Positions 35,747-44,276 of a stretch of 64,000 nucleotides of DNA are shown piece by piece. The position numbers were made by a program, and so were the translations under genes. The notes beneath the pieces were generated by a model, which saw nothing but the letters and a program-made list of their open reading frames with translations, did not search any database and was not told the origin of the DNA. The stretch is from Chitinophaga sp. SYP-B3965 (lineage in GTDB: Bacteria > Bacteroidota > Bacteroidia > Chitinophagales > Chitinophagaceae), in assembly GCF_009647655.1 (NCBI RefSeq), contig NZ_WJFD01000007.1:248001-312000 (forward strand), written 5' to 3'. Positions within the stretch are counted from its first letter, which is position 1. The number at the start of each line of letters is the position of its first letter.

Positions 35747-38491
35747 ATGAAGAACGGTACATATTTAACAAGCCTTTTTTGTGGCCTTATTGCAATGAGT
35801 ACACAAGCTCAGGTACGTATATCTGCGGACCAGCAGTATATGGATATCAAAGGATATAAATTCTCCCCTTCTTTCACTGTATTATACAATGCTGCTGATC
35901 CTGCTATGGCATTAAAACCAGCCGGTATTAAGAAAGTAGAGTACAATGTGCTCACCTGGAAAGTAACGGATAGTACCAAAGCTGATTTCATACAAAAGAA
36001 GATCAATGCATCTGTAGCCGGAGATGGTTTTGACGACAGGATCTTACGTGGTAAAAGTGAATGGAGAACGGCTAACATTTTTCATGCCGGCGAATCTACT
36101 GCCATAAAAGCAACACGCCTGGAACAAAAAGGCGATACCGTTTTCTTCCGGTTCCCCGCTAATGCAAACTTTGAACTGAAAGCTTACCTGCTCACCAACA
36201 TTAACCCCTTCCCTGTTTTACGCTATACCTTTGCGCCATTGAAAGCCGGTTATTACAGTATAGGCTATACCGGTGCTCCTTCCATTCTGCCCGAAAAAGC
36301 AACTGCCATCTGGCAACCGCTTATCTGGCAGGAAAAAAGGATCCCTGATGCGGCATATCTTACTCCGGCTTTCATGGCCACTTTACCAACTACCATGGTC
36401 TTCGATGGCACTAATACCATCGGTGTACTGGTATCACCGGAACACATTCCTTTTCAGCCTTTGCCCATGTTGCCTAACAGCCAGTTCGGGATCTCCCTGC
36501 TGAATGAAGCAAAAGCATTGCAACCCAGTGTGTATGCACCTATCCCAGGTGGTTATTTATCCAACATGAAAAAGGGAGATAGCTTCTCTTTTTCTATGCA
36601 ACTGGTGGTAACACCACAGGACATTAATCATACTTATCAGCAAATAGCACAACAGATCTTTGGCTTTAAAGATTACCGCAGGAATGATATCGCTTCTTTG
36701 AACACTGCGCTGGATAATATGGTGGATTACGCCATGACAGATTACGCATGGTTCATAGACAGTCTGAAAGGATGTGCTTATTCCACAGATGTGCCGGGGG
36801 CAGTGAAGAATGTTTCCAGTTTGAATCCGCTGGAACTGGCACTGGTGAGAGATGATAAAGCGATGTTTGAAAAACGTGCTTATCCATTGATGGAGTTTAT
36901 GCTGAGCAGGGAGAAATTCCTTTTCAGTTTAGACAGTACACAAAAGATCCAAAGCCCTTCCCGCAAATTAAAAGGACCTGTAGCACCTTTGTCTGAGTTA
37001 ACAGCCCTCTACAATGTATTCGGCAGGGAGAATGATTTCTACCTGCAAATGATGCAGAAAGAATTTAAGAACGATCGCGTACGCAACCTGGATGTAAAAG
37101 AAAAAGGAGATAACTGGATCAATGCCATGCATCTCTATAAAGCCACCGGCGATAAAGCTTATCTGCAAACGGCCGTCACCAAAGCGAATCAATACCTGAA
37201 GCAAAGAGCTTACCAGCAGCAAACGTCTTTTAATGATCCTTTCTCCGGCAGCTTTTTCTTCTGGCCTACTTTTACAGACAGGTGGATAGAATTATCCCAA
37301 TTATACGAACTCACCAACGATACCGCATACCTGAAGGCTGCCGTAGAAGGCGCCAGGAACTATACGATGTTCACATGGATGGTGCCTGCCATACCAGACA
37401 GCATGATCACGGTAAACAAGGGTGGCAAAGCACCGATGTACTGGTACCTCAAATCAAAAGGCCACCAGCAGATGTATTATCCGGAGGAACAAGCGCCGGC
37501 ATGGCGTCTTTCAGAAACAGGATTAACACCTGAATCTTCTGGTACTTCCACCGGGCACCGGGCTATATTCATGGCCAACTATGCTCCCTGGATGTTGCGT
37601 CTTGGTTATTATGCAAAAGATACTTTTCTGATCAACGTAGCCAAAGCTGCGGTGATAGGCCGGTACAGGAACTTCCCGGGATATCACATCAACACGGAAA
37701 GAACAACGGCTTATGAGAAAGTGGATTTCCCCCTGCATAAACATAAGGAGCAGAGTGTGAATTCTTTCCACTACAATCATATCCTCCCCATGGCTTCCAT
37801 GTTGCTGGATTATTTGGTAACAGATGTATTCGTACGCAGCAAAGGAAAGATCAGTTTCCCCGCAGAATACATAGAAGGATATGCCTACCTGCAAAGCAAG
37901 ATGTATGGCATGCGGAAAGGAACATTTAATGATGAGAAGGATGTGCAGTTGTGGATGCCTTCCCGTTTGCTAACCATTGATAATACCGAACTGAATTATA
38001 TCTCCGGCAGAACAGCAGATAAGTTATTACTGGCCTTCACGAATCAATCCAATAAACCGGTCACCGCCAATGTGACCATCAACAAGGAACTGGTGAATGT
38101 TAAAAAGAATACTTTCTCCATTACTGTTCCTGCAAATGGTATTAATACTATCGTTATTCCGAATACACCAGTGCCCAATACCTTCCAGCAAAAGATCTTA
38201 GCGGTTACGAACGACAAAAGCAAAGACTACGCTAAGCTGGAAAAGGGCCATGCACACGCTATGTTATTTAAACTGGGTAGCTACAGCAAAAGGCTGTACA
38301 TCTACCTGGAAGATGATGATACAAAATGGAGCAAGGTGACACTACATTATAACAATACAACGGTAGAGGATGTGGCTTACCCATTTGAATTTACCGTTCC
38401 TGTGCAGGGAGCTGTAACGTTCTCCTTATCACTGTATGATAAAGAAGGACGGGTACAGGAAAGTGAAAAAGCAACATTAGGCAATAAATAA
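35747..38491 (+). CDS. Secreted putative alpha/alpha-toroid glycan-active enzyme C
   Basis: A 914-residue protein. The open frame can be read from a TTG at 35735, but the ATG at 35747 gives a good signal peptide (MKNGTYLTSLFCGLIAMSTQ). The architecture follows enzymes A and B: beta-rich first part with LPMLPNSQFGISLLN, helical toroid-like middle (WINAMHLYKATGDKAYLQTA, WIELSQLYELTNDTAYLKAAVEGAR, AAVIGRYRNFPGYH) and the motif YNHILPMASMLLDYLVTD followed by GKISFPAEYIEGYAYLQSKMYG. The C-terminal 120 residues are a beta sandwich. It begins a second transcription unit under operator 2 together with the following FAD enzyme. Confidence 0.65.
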   Translation: MKNGTYLTSLFCGLIAMSTQAQVRISADQQYMDIKGYKFSPSFTVLYNAADPAMALKPAGIKKVEYNVLTWKVTDSTKADFIQKKINASVAGDGFDDRILRGKSEWRTANIFHAGESTAIKATRLEQKGDTVFFRFPANANFELKAYLLTNINPFPVLRYTFAPLKAGYYSIGYTGAPSILPEKATAIWQPLIWQEKRIPDAAYLTPAFMATLPTTMVFDGTNTIGVLVSPEHIPFQPLPMLPNSQFGISLLNEAKALQPSVYAPIPGGYLSNMKKGDSFSFSMQLVVTPQDINHTYQQIAQQIFGFKDYRRNDIASLNTALDNMVDYAMTDYAWFIDSLKGCAYSTDVPGAVKNVSSLNPLELALVRDDKAMFEKRAYPLMEFMLSREKFLFSLDSTQKIQSPSRKLKGPVAPLSELTALYNVFGRENDFYLQMMQKEFKNDRVRNLDVKEKGDNWINAMHLYKATGDKAYLQTAVTKANQYLKQRAYQQQTSFNDPFSGSFFFWPTFTDRWIELSQLYELTNDTAYLKAAVEGARNYTMFTWMVPAIPDSMITVNKGGKAPMYWYLKSKGHQQMYYPEEQAPAWRLSETGLTPESSGTSTGHRAIFMANYAPWMLRLGYYAKDTFLINVAKAAVIGRYRNFPGYHINTERTTAYEKVDFPLHKHKEQSVNSFHYNHILPMASMLLDYLVTDVFVRSKGKISFPAEYIEGYAYLQSKMYGMRKGTFNDEKDVQLWMPSRLLTIDNTELNYISGRTADKLLLAFTNQSNKPVTANVTINKELVNVKKNTFSITVPANGINTIVIPNTPVPNTFQQKILAVTNDKSKDYAKLEKGHAHAMLFKLGSYSKRLYIYLEDDDTKWSKVTLHYNNTTVEDVAYPFEFTVPVQGAVTFSLSLYDKEGRVQESEKATLGNK

Positions 38492-38515
38492 GTAAACCCT
38501 TTTCAATTAAATAGA

Positions 38516-40786
38516 ATGATACAGTCTGAAGCAACCGATAAGCGGTCCTTCCCCGGTAAAAGAATAGATGTTGACCTGGTGATCACGGGTGGCGGGCTCT
38601 CCGGAGTATGTGGTGCCATTACTGCTGCAAGGCAGGGATTAAAAGTTGTGCTTGTGCAGGACCGGCCTGTACTGGGAGGAAACTCGAGCAGTGAAGTAAG
38701 GTTATGGATACTGGGCGCTACCTCGCATATGGGGAATAATAACCGCTGGGCAAGAGAAGGAGGCATTGTGGATGAACTGCTGGTAGAAAACACCTGGCGT
38801 AATCCGGAAGGTAACCCTGTGATCTTTGACAGCTTACTACTGGATAAAGTGACGAGCGAACCGAACATTATCCTGTTGCTTAACACCACTGTGTATGCAG
38901 TGGATAAAAAAGATGCGAACACCATTAGTTCCTTAAAAGCATTCTGCAGTCAGAATCAAACGGAATACACTTTGTCAGCACCGCTATTCTGCGATGCTTC
39001 CGGTGATGGTGTAGTAGGATTTTTATCTGGTGCCGCTTTCCGCATGGGCGCTGAAACGATGGAAGAATTCGGAGAGAAGTTTGCCCCCACCAAAGAATAT
39101 GGCGAACTGTTAGGGCATAGTTTATATTTCTACAGCAAAGACACAGGCAAGCCAGTAACGTATGTTCCTCCTGCATTTGCATTGACAGATATTACGAAAG
39201 TGCCTAAATTCAAATCCTTCAATGCGAAAGATTTTGGTTGCAAGTTATGGTGGATAGAATATGGCGGTAGGCTGGATACAGTACATGATACAGAAAATAT
39301 TAAATGGGAACTATGGAAGGTAGTATATGGTGTGTGGAACCATATTAAGAACTCCGGCAACTTCCCTGAAGCAGAAACACTCACACTGGAATGGGTAGGC
39401 ATGATCCCGGGTAAAAGGGAAAGCCGCCGTTTTGAAGGAGATTACATGATGCGCCAGCAGGACATAATTGAACAACGCACACATGAAGATGCCGTAGCTT
39501 TTGGCGGATGGTCTATTGACCTGCATCCTGCAGATGGTGTGTTCAGTGAGAAACCCGGTTGCAACCAATGGCATAGTAAAGGTATTTACCAGATCCCTTA
39601 CCGTTGTCTCTACAGTAAAAATATTACGAACCTGTTCCTGGGTGGCCGTGTGATCAGTTCCTCGCATGTGGCCTTTGGTTCTACACGAGTAATGGCCACG
39701 GCTGCTTATGTAACACAAGCGGTGGCAGTTGCGGCAGCTATTTGCAAAGAGCAGAACATCCTTCCGGCGGAAGTAAATCAACATATGGCTGCCCTGCAGC
39801 AACGCCTGTTAAAAACAGGTCAGTATGTTCCGGGATTACAGCTCGCAGATAAGGAAGACCTTGTACAATCAGCAAGTATCGAGGCTTCCAGCGAGCTGGT
39901 ATTCACTAAATTTCCGGGTACACCTATTCGTAAATCACTGGCTATTTCTTCTGCACAAATGCTGCCTTTGCAAAAAGGAAAGATCGCGCCTTTCACTTTT
40001 CATGCAGATGCTGATGTAGCTACTGAGTTAACGGTGGAATTGCGTGTGAGCAGCAAGGTGGGGAATCATACACCGGATATAACAGTGGCTACGCAAACGC
40101 TGGCAGTGCAGCCGGGAAGGAATTGCATGCAGCTAAGCTTTGATGCCGTTATGGAAGATAACGCCTACGCGTTCATCACGTTCCTTAAAAATCCTTTGGT
40201 AGAATTACACTTCTCTGAGAAGAGAGTTTCCGGCATTCTTTCTGTATTTAATACGGTGAATAAAGCAGTTTCCAATTACGGGAAACAAACGCCGCCGGAA
40301 GATATCGGTATGGATGAGTTTGAGTTCTGGTGCCCGCAACGGAGACCAGAGGGGCATAATATCGATCTTCAGTATCCGGCCGGACTGGATGTGTTCAAAG
40401 CGGCTAATATCCGTAATGGGGTGGATAGGCCTACAACACAGCCCAATGCCTGGGTGGCAGACTGGAATGATCCGCAGCCTCAGTTGAGTATCAGCTGGAA
40501 AGAAGCTAAGACCATCAGTGAAATAGATCTCTTCTTTGATACGGATTATGATCACCCGATGGAATCTGTATTGATGTCTCATCCGGAATCAGTGATGCCT
40601 TTCTGTGTGCGGAAGTATAAGATCAAAGATGAAGCGGGCAATGTGTTAGCAGAGCATACAAATAATTATCAAACTTATAATCGTGTACAGCTAAAGCAAC
40701 CTGTTACCACCCGAAAGCTGGTGCTTGAAGTAGAACATCCTTCAGGGGATATACCTGCGGCTGTTTTTGCAGTAAGATGTTATTAA
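38516..40786 (+). CDS. FAD-dependent oxidoreductase with C-terminal discoidin-like domain
   Basis: A 756-residue protein. The dinucleotide-binding site is at residues about 19-60: DVDLVITGGGLSGVCGAITA, then VVLVQDRPVLGGNSSSEVRLW, the pattern of the FAD_oxidored (PF12831-type) family. GDGVVGFLSGAAFRMGAE and LFLGGRVISSSHVAFGSTRVMATAAYVTQAVAVAA are the other FAD contacts. Residues about 600-756 look like a discoidin-type beta-sandwich. No signal peptide is seen, so the enzyme is probably cytoplasmic and may oxidise an imported sugar of this PUL, but the substrate is unknown. It lies 25 bases after enzyme C and ends at a shared terminator. Confidence 0.82.
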   Translation: MIQSEATDKRSFPGKRIDVDLVITGGGLSGVCGAITAARQGLKVVLVQDRPVLGGNSSSEVRLWILGATSHMGNNNRWAREGGIVDELLVENTWRNPEGNPVIFDSLLLDKVTSEPNIILLLNTTVYAVDKKDANTISSLKAFCSQNQTEYTLSAPLFCDASGDGVVGFLSGAAFRMGAETMEEFGEKFAPTKEYGELLGHSLYFYSKDTGKPVTYVPPAFALTDITKVPKFKSFNAKDFGCKLWWIEYGGRLDTVHDTENIKWELWKVVYGVWNHIKNSGNFPEAETLTLEWVGMIPGKRESRRFEGDYMMRQQDIIEQRTHEDAVAFGGWSIDLHPADGVFSEKPGCNQWHSKGIYQIPYRCLYSKNITNLFLGGRVISSSHVAFGSTRVMATAAYVTQAVAVAAAICKEQNILPAEVNQHMAALQQRLLKTGQYVPGLQLADKEDLVQSASIEASSELVFTKFPGTPIRKSLAISSAQMLPLQKGKIAPFTFHADADVATELTVELRVSSKVGNHTPDITVATQTLAVQPGRNCMQLSFDAVMEDNAYAFITFLKNPLVELHFSEKRVSGILSVFNTVNKAVSNYGKQTPPEDIGMDEFEFWCPQRRPEGHNIDLQYPAGLDVFKAANIRNGVDRPTTQPNAWVADWNDPQPQLSISWKEAKTISEIDLFFDTDYDHPMESVLMSHPESVMPFCVRKYKIKDEAGNVLAEHTNNYQTYNRVQLKQPVTTRKLVLEVEHPSGDIPAAVFAVRCY

Positions 40787-40789
40787 AGT

Positions 40790-40822
40790 AAAAAAGGTCC
40801 TGATACACATCAGGACCTTTTT
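40790..40822. terminator. Bidirectional terminator between the two PULs
   Basis: AAAAAAGGTCCTGAT pairs with ATCAGGACCTTTTTT around ACAC, between the convergent stops at 40786 and 40841. A- and T-tracts flank both sides. Confidence 0.88.
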
Positions 40823-40840
40823 TATTTATGCGTTGTTGTA

Positions 40841-41914
40841 TTATTTCAGGATGGTGCCATCATCATTGATGTACACACTATTCACAGTAAGAACAGAACC
40901 TGCTTCGTTAGTATTAGCTTTCGCCGGGAAGGCTATTCTAAATTCTTTGGCGAGAGGATCAGGGAAACCGGGGTACGTAGCTTTGCAGTAAGTCACCCAA
41001 TCTTTATATCCGTTGCTTTGGAACCACAGTACGCCATCTATATAAACATGTACCACATTGGCTGCGTCTATAGACATGCTGATCGTTCTTTCCGCTCCGT
41101 TAGCAATAGCCAGCTCGGGTTTCCTTCCTCTTACAACAGTAAACAATGGCGGAGGTGCAGGCAATACAGCACCTACGGCGCTGAATTTTGAAGAGGTAGA
41201 GCTATTAGGAACGAATGTTTCAAACCCTACCGTGAAGTTATCCGTTGTAGCAGGGTTTACCGTTGGCTGGAACTGCAACCTTAACTCCCGCATGTAGGGG
41301 ATGGTGGGGTTCGTAGCCGGTTGTACAAAATACACGCTCATGGTCATGGATTGGCTGGCTCTGAAAAAGGTTTTCCAGCCAAATTTTGCTTTTACGGAGA
41401 AGGGGATCTTCAATGGCGCCAGGTTCAGCGTACGGCGTATATTAGGACCACTGGTTCCATTGGCAAGCAATTCCACATGCGCTTTATCGATATCATTATC
41501 CGGCTCCTCTTTTACGTCGGCATTACTTTGTGCCCATCCGTTTCCGTCAAAGGTGAATGAACTCTGGAAGTCATCAAAAAAGTAACGCGTTACTTTCATA
41601 GTGGTACTGCGGCTAGAAGATGCTTTATCATCTTTTGCAGTAGCCGTTACCGTATATTCCCCAGTTTTAGCGGGTGCTACCCATAGGTTCTCATAAAGGT
41701 CCTGTGTTCTTGATCCATCGAAAGTACCGCCGGTGGTTGTCCATGAATATTTCAGGTCTCTCAGGTTGCCTGTTGTCCCTGCCCATACAGGAACTTTTTC
41801 CCCATAATAGAATTCTTCCCCTGCCTTGCTTAAGGTTTCGATCTCTACCTTTTCCTTTTTACAGGAGAAGGCGAGGAAGGAAAACGCAAGAACTGCACTA
41901 TATATCTTTCTCAT
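40841..41914 (-). CDS. PKD-like / LamG-like surface lipoprotein of the second susCD locus
   Basis: A 357-residue lipoprotein (AFSCKKEK, Cys 18). Residues about 27-108 look like an Ig/PKD domain (YSWTTTGGTFDGS, TGEYTVTATAKDD), and the rest resembles a LamG/concanavalin-like glycan-binding sandwich (FDDFQSSFTFDGNGW, YIDGVLWFQSNGYKDW). It is the last gene of a susC-susD-fasciclin unit and probably a surface glycan-binding protein. It does not resemble DUF5017 of the first PUL. Confidence 0.7.
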   Translation of the reverse strand: MRKIYSAVLAFSFLAFSCKKEKVEIETLSKAGEEFYYGEKVPVWAGTTGNLRDLKYSWTTTGGTFDGSRTQDLYENLWVAPAKTGEYTVTATAKDDKASSSRSTTMKVTRYFFDDFQSSFTFDGNGWAQSNADVKEEPDNDIDKAHVELLANGTSGPNIRRTLNLAPLKIPFSVKAKFGWKTFFRASQSMTMSVYFVQPATNPTIPYMRELRLQFQPTVNPATTDNFTVGFETFVPNSSTSSKFSAVGAVLPAPPPLFTVVRGRKPELAIANGAERTISMSIDAANVVHVYIDGVLWFQSNGYKDWVTYCKATYPGFPDPLAKEFRIAFPAKANTNEAGSVLTVNSVYINDDGTILK

Positions 41915-41928
41915 AACAATAGAATTAG

Positions 41929-42633
41929 TTATTTATTATTCGCAATTATTTGTCTTGTCGGCTCAACGGCAAATCTGTTCATTACGTGGATCACGCCATT
42001 TGTAGCCAGTAAGTTTGGTGTGCGGGGTTTCACTTCTAAAAAGGTAGAAGGAGCGCCTATATAGTTATTGATGAACAGGAAGCCATCGCGTGTGCCCTGC
42101 AGGTAAATGTGGATCTTGGCAGAGTCATTTGTTGCACTGATAGCAAAAGTATTCACCCACCTTGGCGTGGAGTTGAGGTTGGCATATTCCTGCCGGCCTT
42201 TCATTACGTGATACCTTAAAAGCTCTGCTATGTCCTCCCTTTTATATTGAGACCAGTCAGTTCCTGCCAATGTTTTATTATAATCCGGACTGGTTGGATC
42301 AGTTACCAGGAACCTTTTCTGCATAAAGTAACTGTTTGCGTCTTCCAGATTGATAAGCGCGGTGTTGTGCAGGAGCAGGAAAGTATTTCCTGTGCTGGTA
42401 TACATCGCTTTTACATCTTTATAGTTAGCGTCCTGATCAACGTAGTCAATGGCAGCCAGCATGCCGGAGAATAATTCCGGTTTGGATTTCATGAAGTCGT
42501 AAACAGTCATGTCTACCTTGTTGTCATAATAGGACTTATTATAATCAAACCCGTCCTGGAGTTTATTGCAGGCTGCAAACGTGAGGCTGCAAAGCGCTGC
42601 TATTGGTAATATATATTGCTTGATACTTTTCAT
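41929..42633 (-). CDS. Fasciclin-domain lipoprotein
   Basis: A 234-residue lipoprotein (LTFAACNKLQ). A fasciclin (FAS1) domain is seen from about residue 40 to 225: MTVYDFMKSKPELFSGMLAAIDYV, TFLLLHNTALI, LLRYHVMKGR and the ending LLATNGVIHVMNRFAV, which is the typical H2 motif of FAS1. FAS1 domains mediate adhesion. The gene stands between susD and the PKD/LamG-like lipoprotein, so it is likely part of the same surface complex. The start at 42633 begins a proper signal peptide. Confidence 0.8.
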   Translation of the reverse strand: MKSIKQYILPIAALCSLTFAACNKLQDGFDYNKSYYDNKVDMTVYDFMKSKPELFSGMLAAIDYVDQDANYKDVKAMYTSTGNTFLLLHNTALINLEDANSYFMQKRFLVTDPTSPDYNKTLAGTDWSQYKREDIAELLRYHVMKGRQEYANLNSTPRWVNTFAISATNDSAKIHIYLQGTRDGFLFINNYIGAPSTFLEVKPRTPNLLATNGVIHVMNRFAVEPTRQIIANNK

Positions 42634-42670
42634 AAAAATCATTTAATTGAGTTCACCATTACCTTTTCTT

Positions 42671-44266
42671 CTATTCGTCATACGGAGGATTCTGATCACC
42701 TACCAGTTTAGAATTAGCGTTAAATGCATCTGAATTGATAGGGTAGAGTATCCTGCCCATACCATTTGGCACCAGTGCTGTGTTATCAAATGGTGTGGCG
42801 CCTGCGCGACCGGAAAGGATCGGGTTCATGATTGAACGGAGATAAGCATATCCATTGTTAGTGAAGTCATACATCTTATCTATACGGCAAAGGTCAAACC
42901 ACCTCTTGCCTTCACCCAGGAACTCGTATTGTCTTTCCTGCAGAATGGTGCGTTCAACACCTTTAAGAACATCGCCGGTATAATCAGTCAGCAGGGCTTT
43001 TGTGGTATAACCGCAACGTTCACGTACTTTATTTACAATGTCAAGCGCTCCCTGGAAATTATTCTTATGGCACAGTGCTTCTGCTCTAAGAAGCATAATA
43101 TCTGCAAAGCGGTAGATAGGGATCCTGGCATTGCAATCGTTGTTTCCTTCAACAGCAAAAGGACCACCTGTTACACCTTTCCATGTATAGAATTTACCGA
43201 ATTGGGCTACAGCGTTGCTGTAAAGGGTAACGTCTTTATAAGTAACGGTGTCAAAACACAAATTGAAACGTGCATCCACAGAGTTGCCACCAACATCTAC
43301 CCTTCCTCTTAACTCCTGGAAGATCTTAGGCGTGATCATGTACTGGTGTGTGTTGGAGCTGGAACCAAGCTTCTGGCAAACACCTACACCCGCAGCTCTT
43401 GCAACTGCACCCCAGTCAAGGCTAAAGATAGCTTCTGATGAAATGCCGGGAAATATAAACATACTCTTCCAGGCCTGGGGAGTAGTAACCCAGGTACATT
43501 TACTTTCTGTGATGCATTTATCGGAAGCGGCAATAGCTCCGTCATAATCCTGGAACCACATGCTCACATCTGTCAGCAGTGCATAAACACTGGCTTTTTG
43601 CATAAAAACCAAACCTTTCGGGTCAATGGGGTTAGCAGTACCCGCTACTGCACTGCCTATTGTTTCCAATGATTTAGCAATGTCGTCCGTGATCTGTTTT
43701 TTAACAGCAGCAATGTCTGATCTTGGAAATTGTGTTTGCTGTGATAAAGACTCAATGGGTTCTGTAATAATAGGCACTCTGCCCCATACGCGCAGGGCGT
43801 AGAAATACATGAGTGCACGTACAGAATAACATTGGCCCAGTATATCATTATAAAGCGGCGCGCCCTGATCAAGATTTTTCTCGATCATGCCGGGAAGGTA
43901 TTTGATACCGTAATTGCAGAGAGATATAGTGGTATAAATATCCGTCCAGCGGGTAACGCCGTTTACGTCTGCATCGTTGGCAGATAATATGTTATTGAGC
44001 ATTTTGGTTTGTGCGTTACCTGTACCTGCTGTTTTAACATTATCTGAACGTACTTCACCCCAATCGAACCAGTTTGTTTTTAATGTATTAGCCAACTGGT
44101 TATAAATTCCCGCCTGCCAGGTTTTGGCATCATTCTGATCTTTCCAGAAAGTTCCCGGCGTTACAGATGAGATGGGCTCTTTATCCAGGTATTTATTGCA
44201 TTTCGTATTTGCAAGGAGCATGAACAACCCTGCAAAGATTATCACTATTACTTTAACTCTTTTCAT
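42671..44266 (-). CDS. SusD/RagB-family lipoprotein (second locus)
   Basis: A 531-residue SusD homologue: NKYLDKEPISSVTPGTFWKDQNDAKTWQAGIYNQL at the mature start, LYNDILGQCYSVRALMYFYALRVWGRVPII as TPR core, and LQERQYEFLGEGKRWFDLCRIDKM near the end. The signal peptide ends in LLANTKC, whose residues before the Cys (NTK) deviate from the usual lipobox. The start at 44266 is downstream of the susC stop; the frame's earlier ATG at 44290 overlaps it. Confidence 0.92.
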   Translation of the reverse strand: MKRVKVIVIIFAGLFMLLANTKCNKYLDKEPISSVTPGTFWKDQNDAKTWQAGIYNQLANTLKTNWFDWGEVRSDNVKTAGTGNAQTKMLNNILSANDADVNGVTRWTDIYTTISLCNYGIKYLPGMIEKNLDQGAPLYNDILGQCYSVRALMYFYALRVWGRVPIITEPIESLSQQTQFPRSDIAAVKKQITDDIAKSLETIGSAVAGTANPIDPKGLVFMQKASVYALLTDVSMWFQDYDGAIAASDKCITESKCTWVTTPQAWKSMFIFPGISSEAIFSLDWGAVARAAGVGVCQKLGSSSNTHQYMITPKIFQELRGRVDVGGNSVDARFNLCFDTVTYKDVTLYSNAVAQFGKFYTWKGVTGGPFAVEGNNDCNARIPIYRFADIMLLRAEALCHKNNFQGALDIVNKVRERCGYTTKALLTDYTGDVLKGVERTILQERQYEFLGEGKRWFDLCRIDKMYDFTNNGYAYLRSIMNPILSGRAGATPFDNTALVPNGMGRILYPINSDAFNANSKLVGDQNPPYDE

Positions 44267-44276
44267 GATCGTTTGA

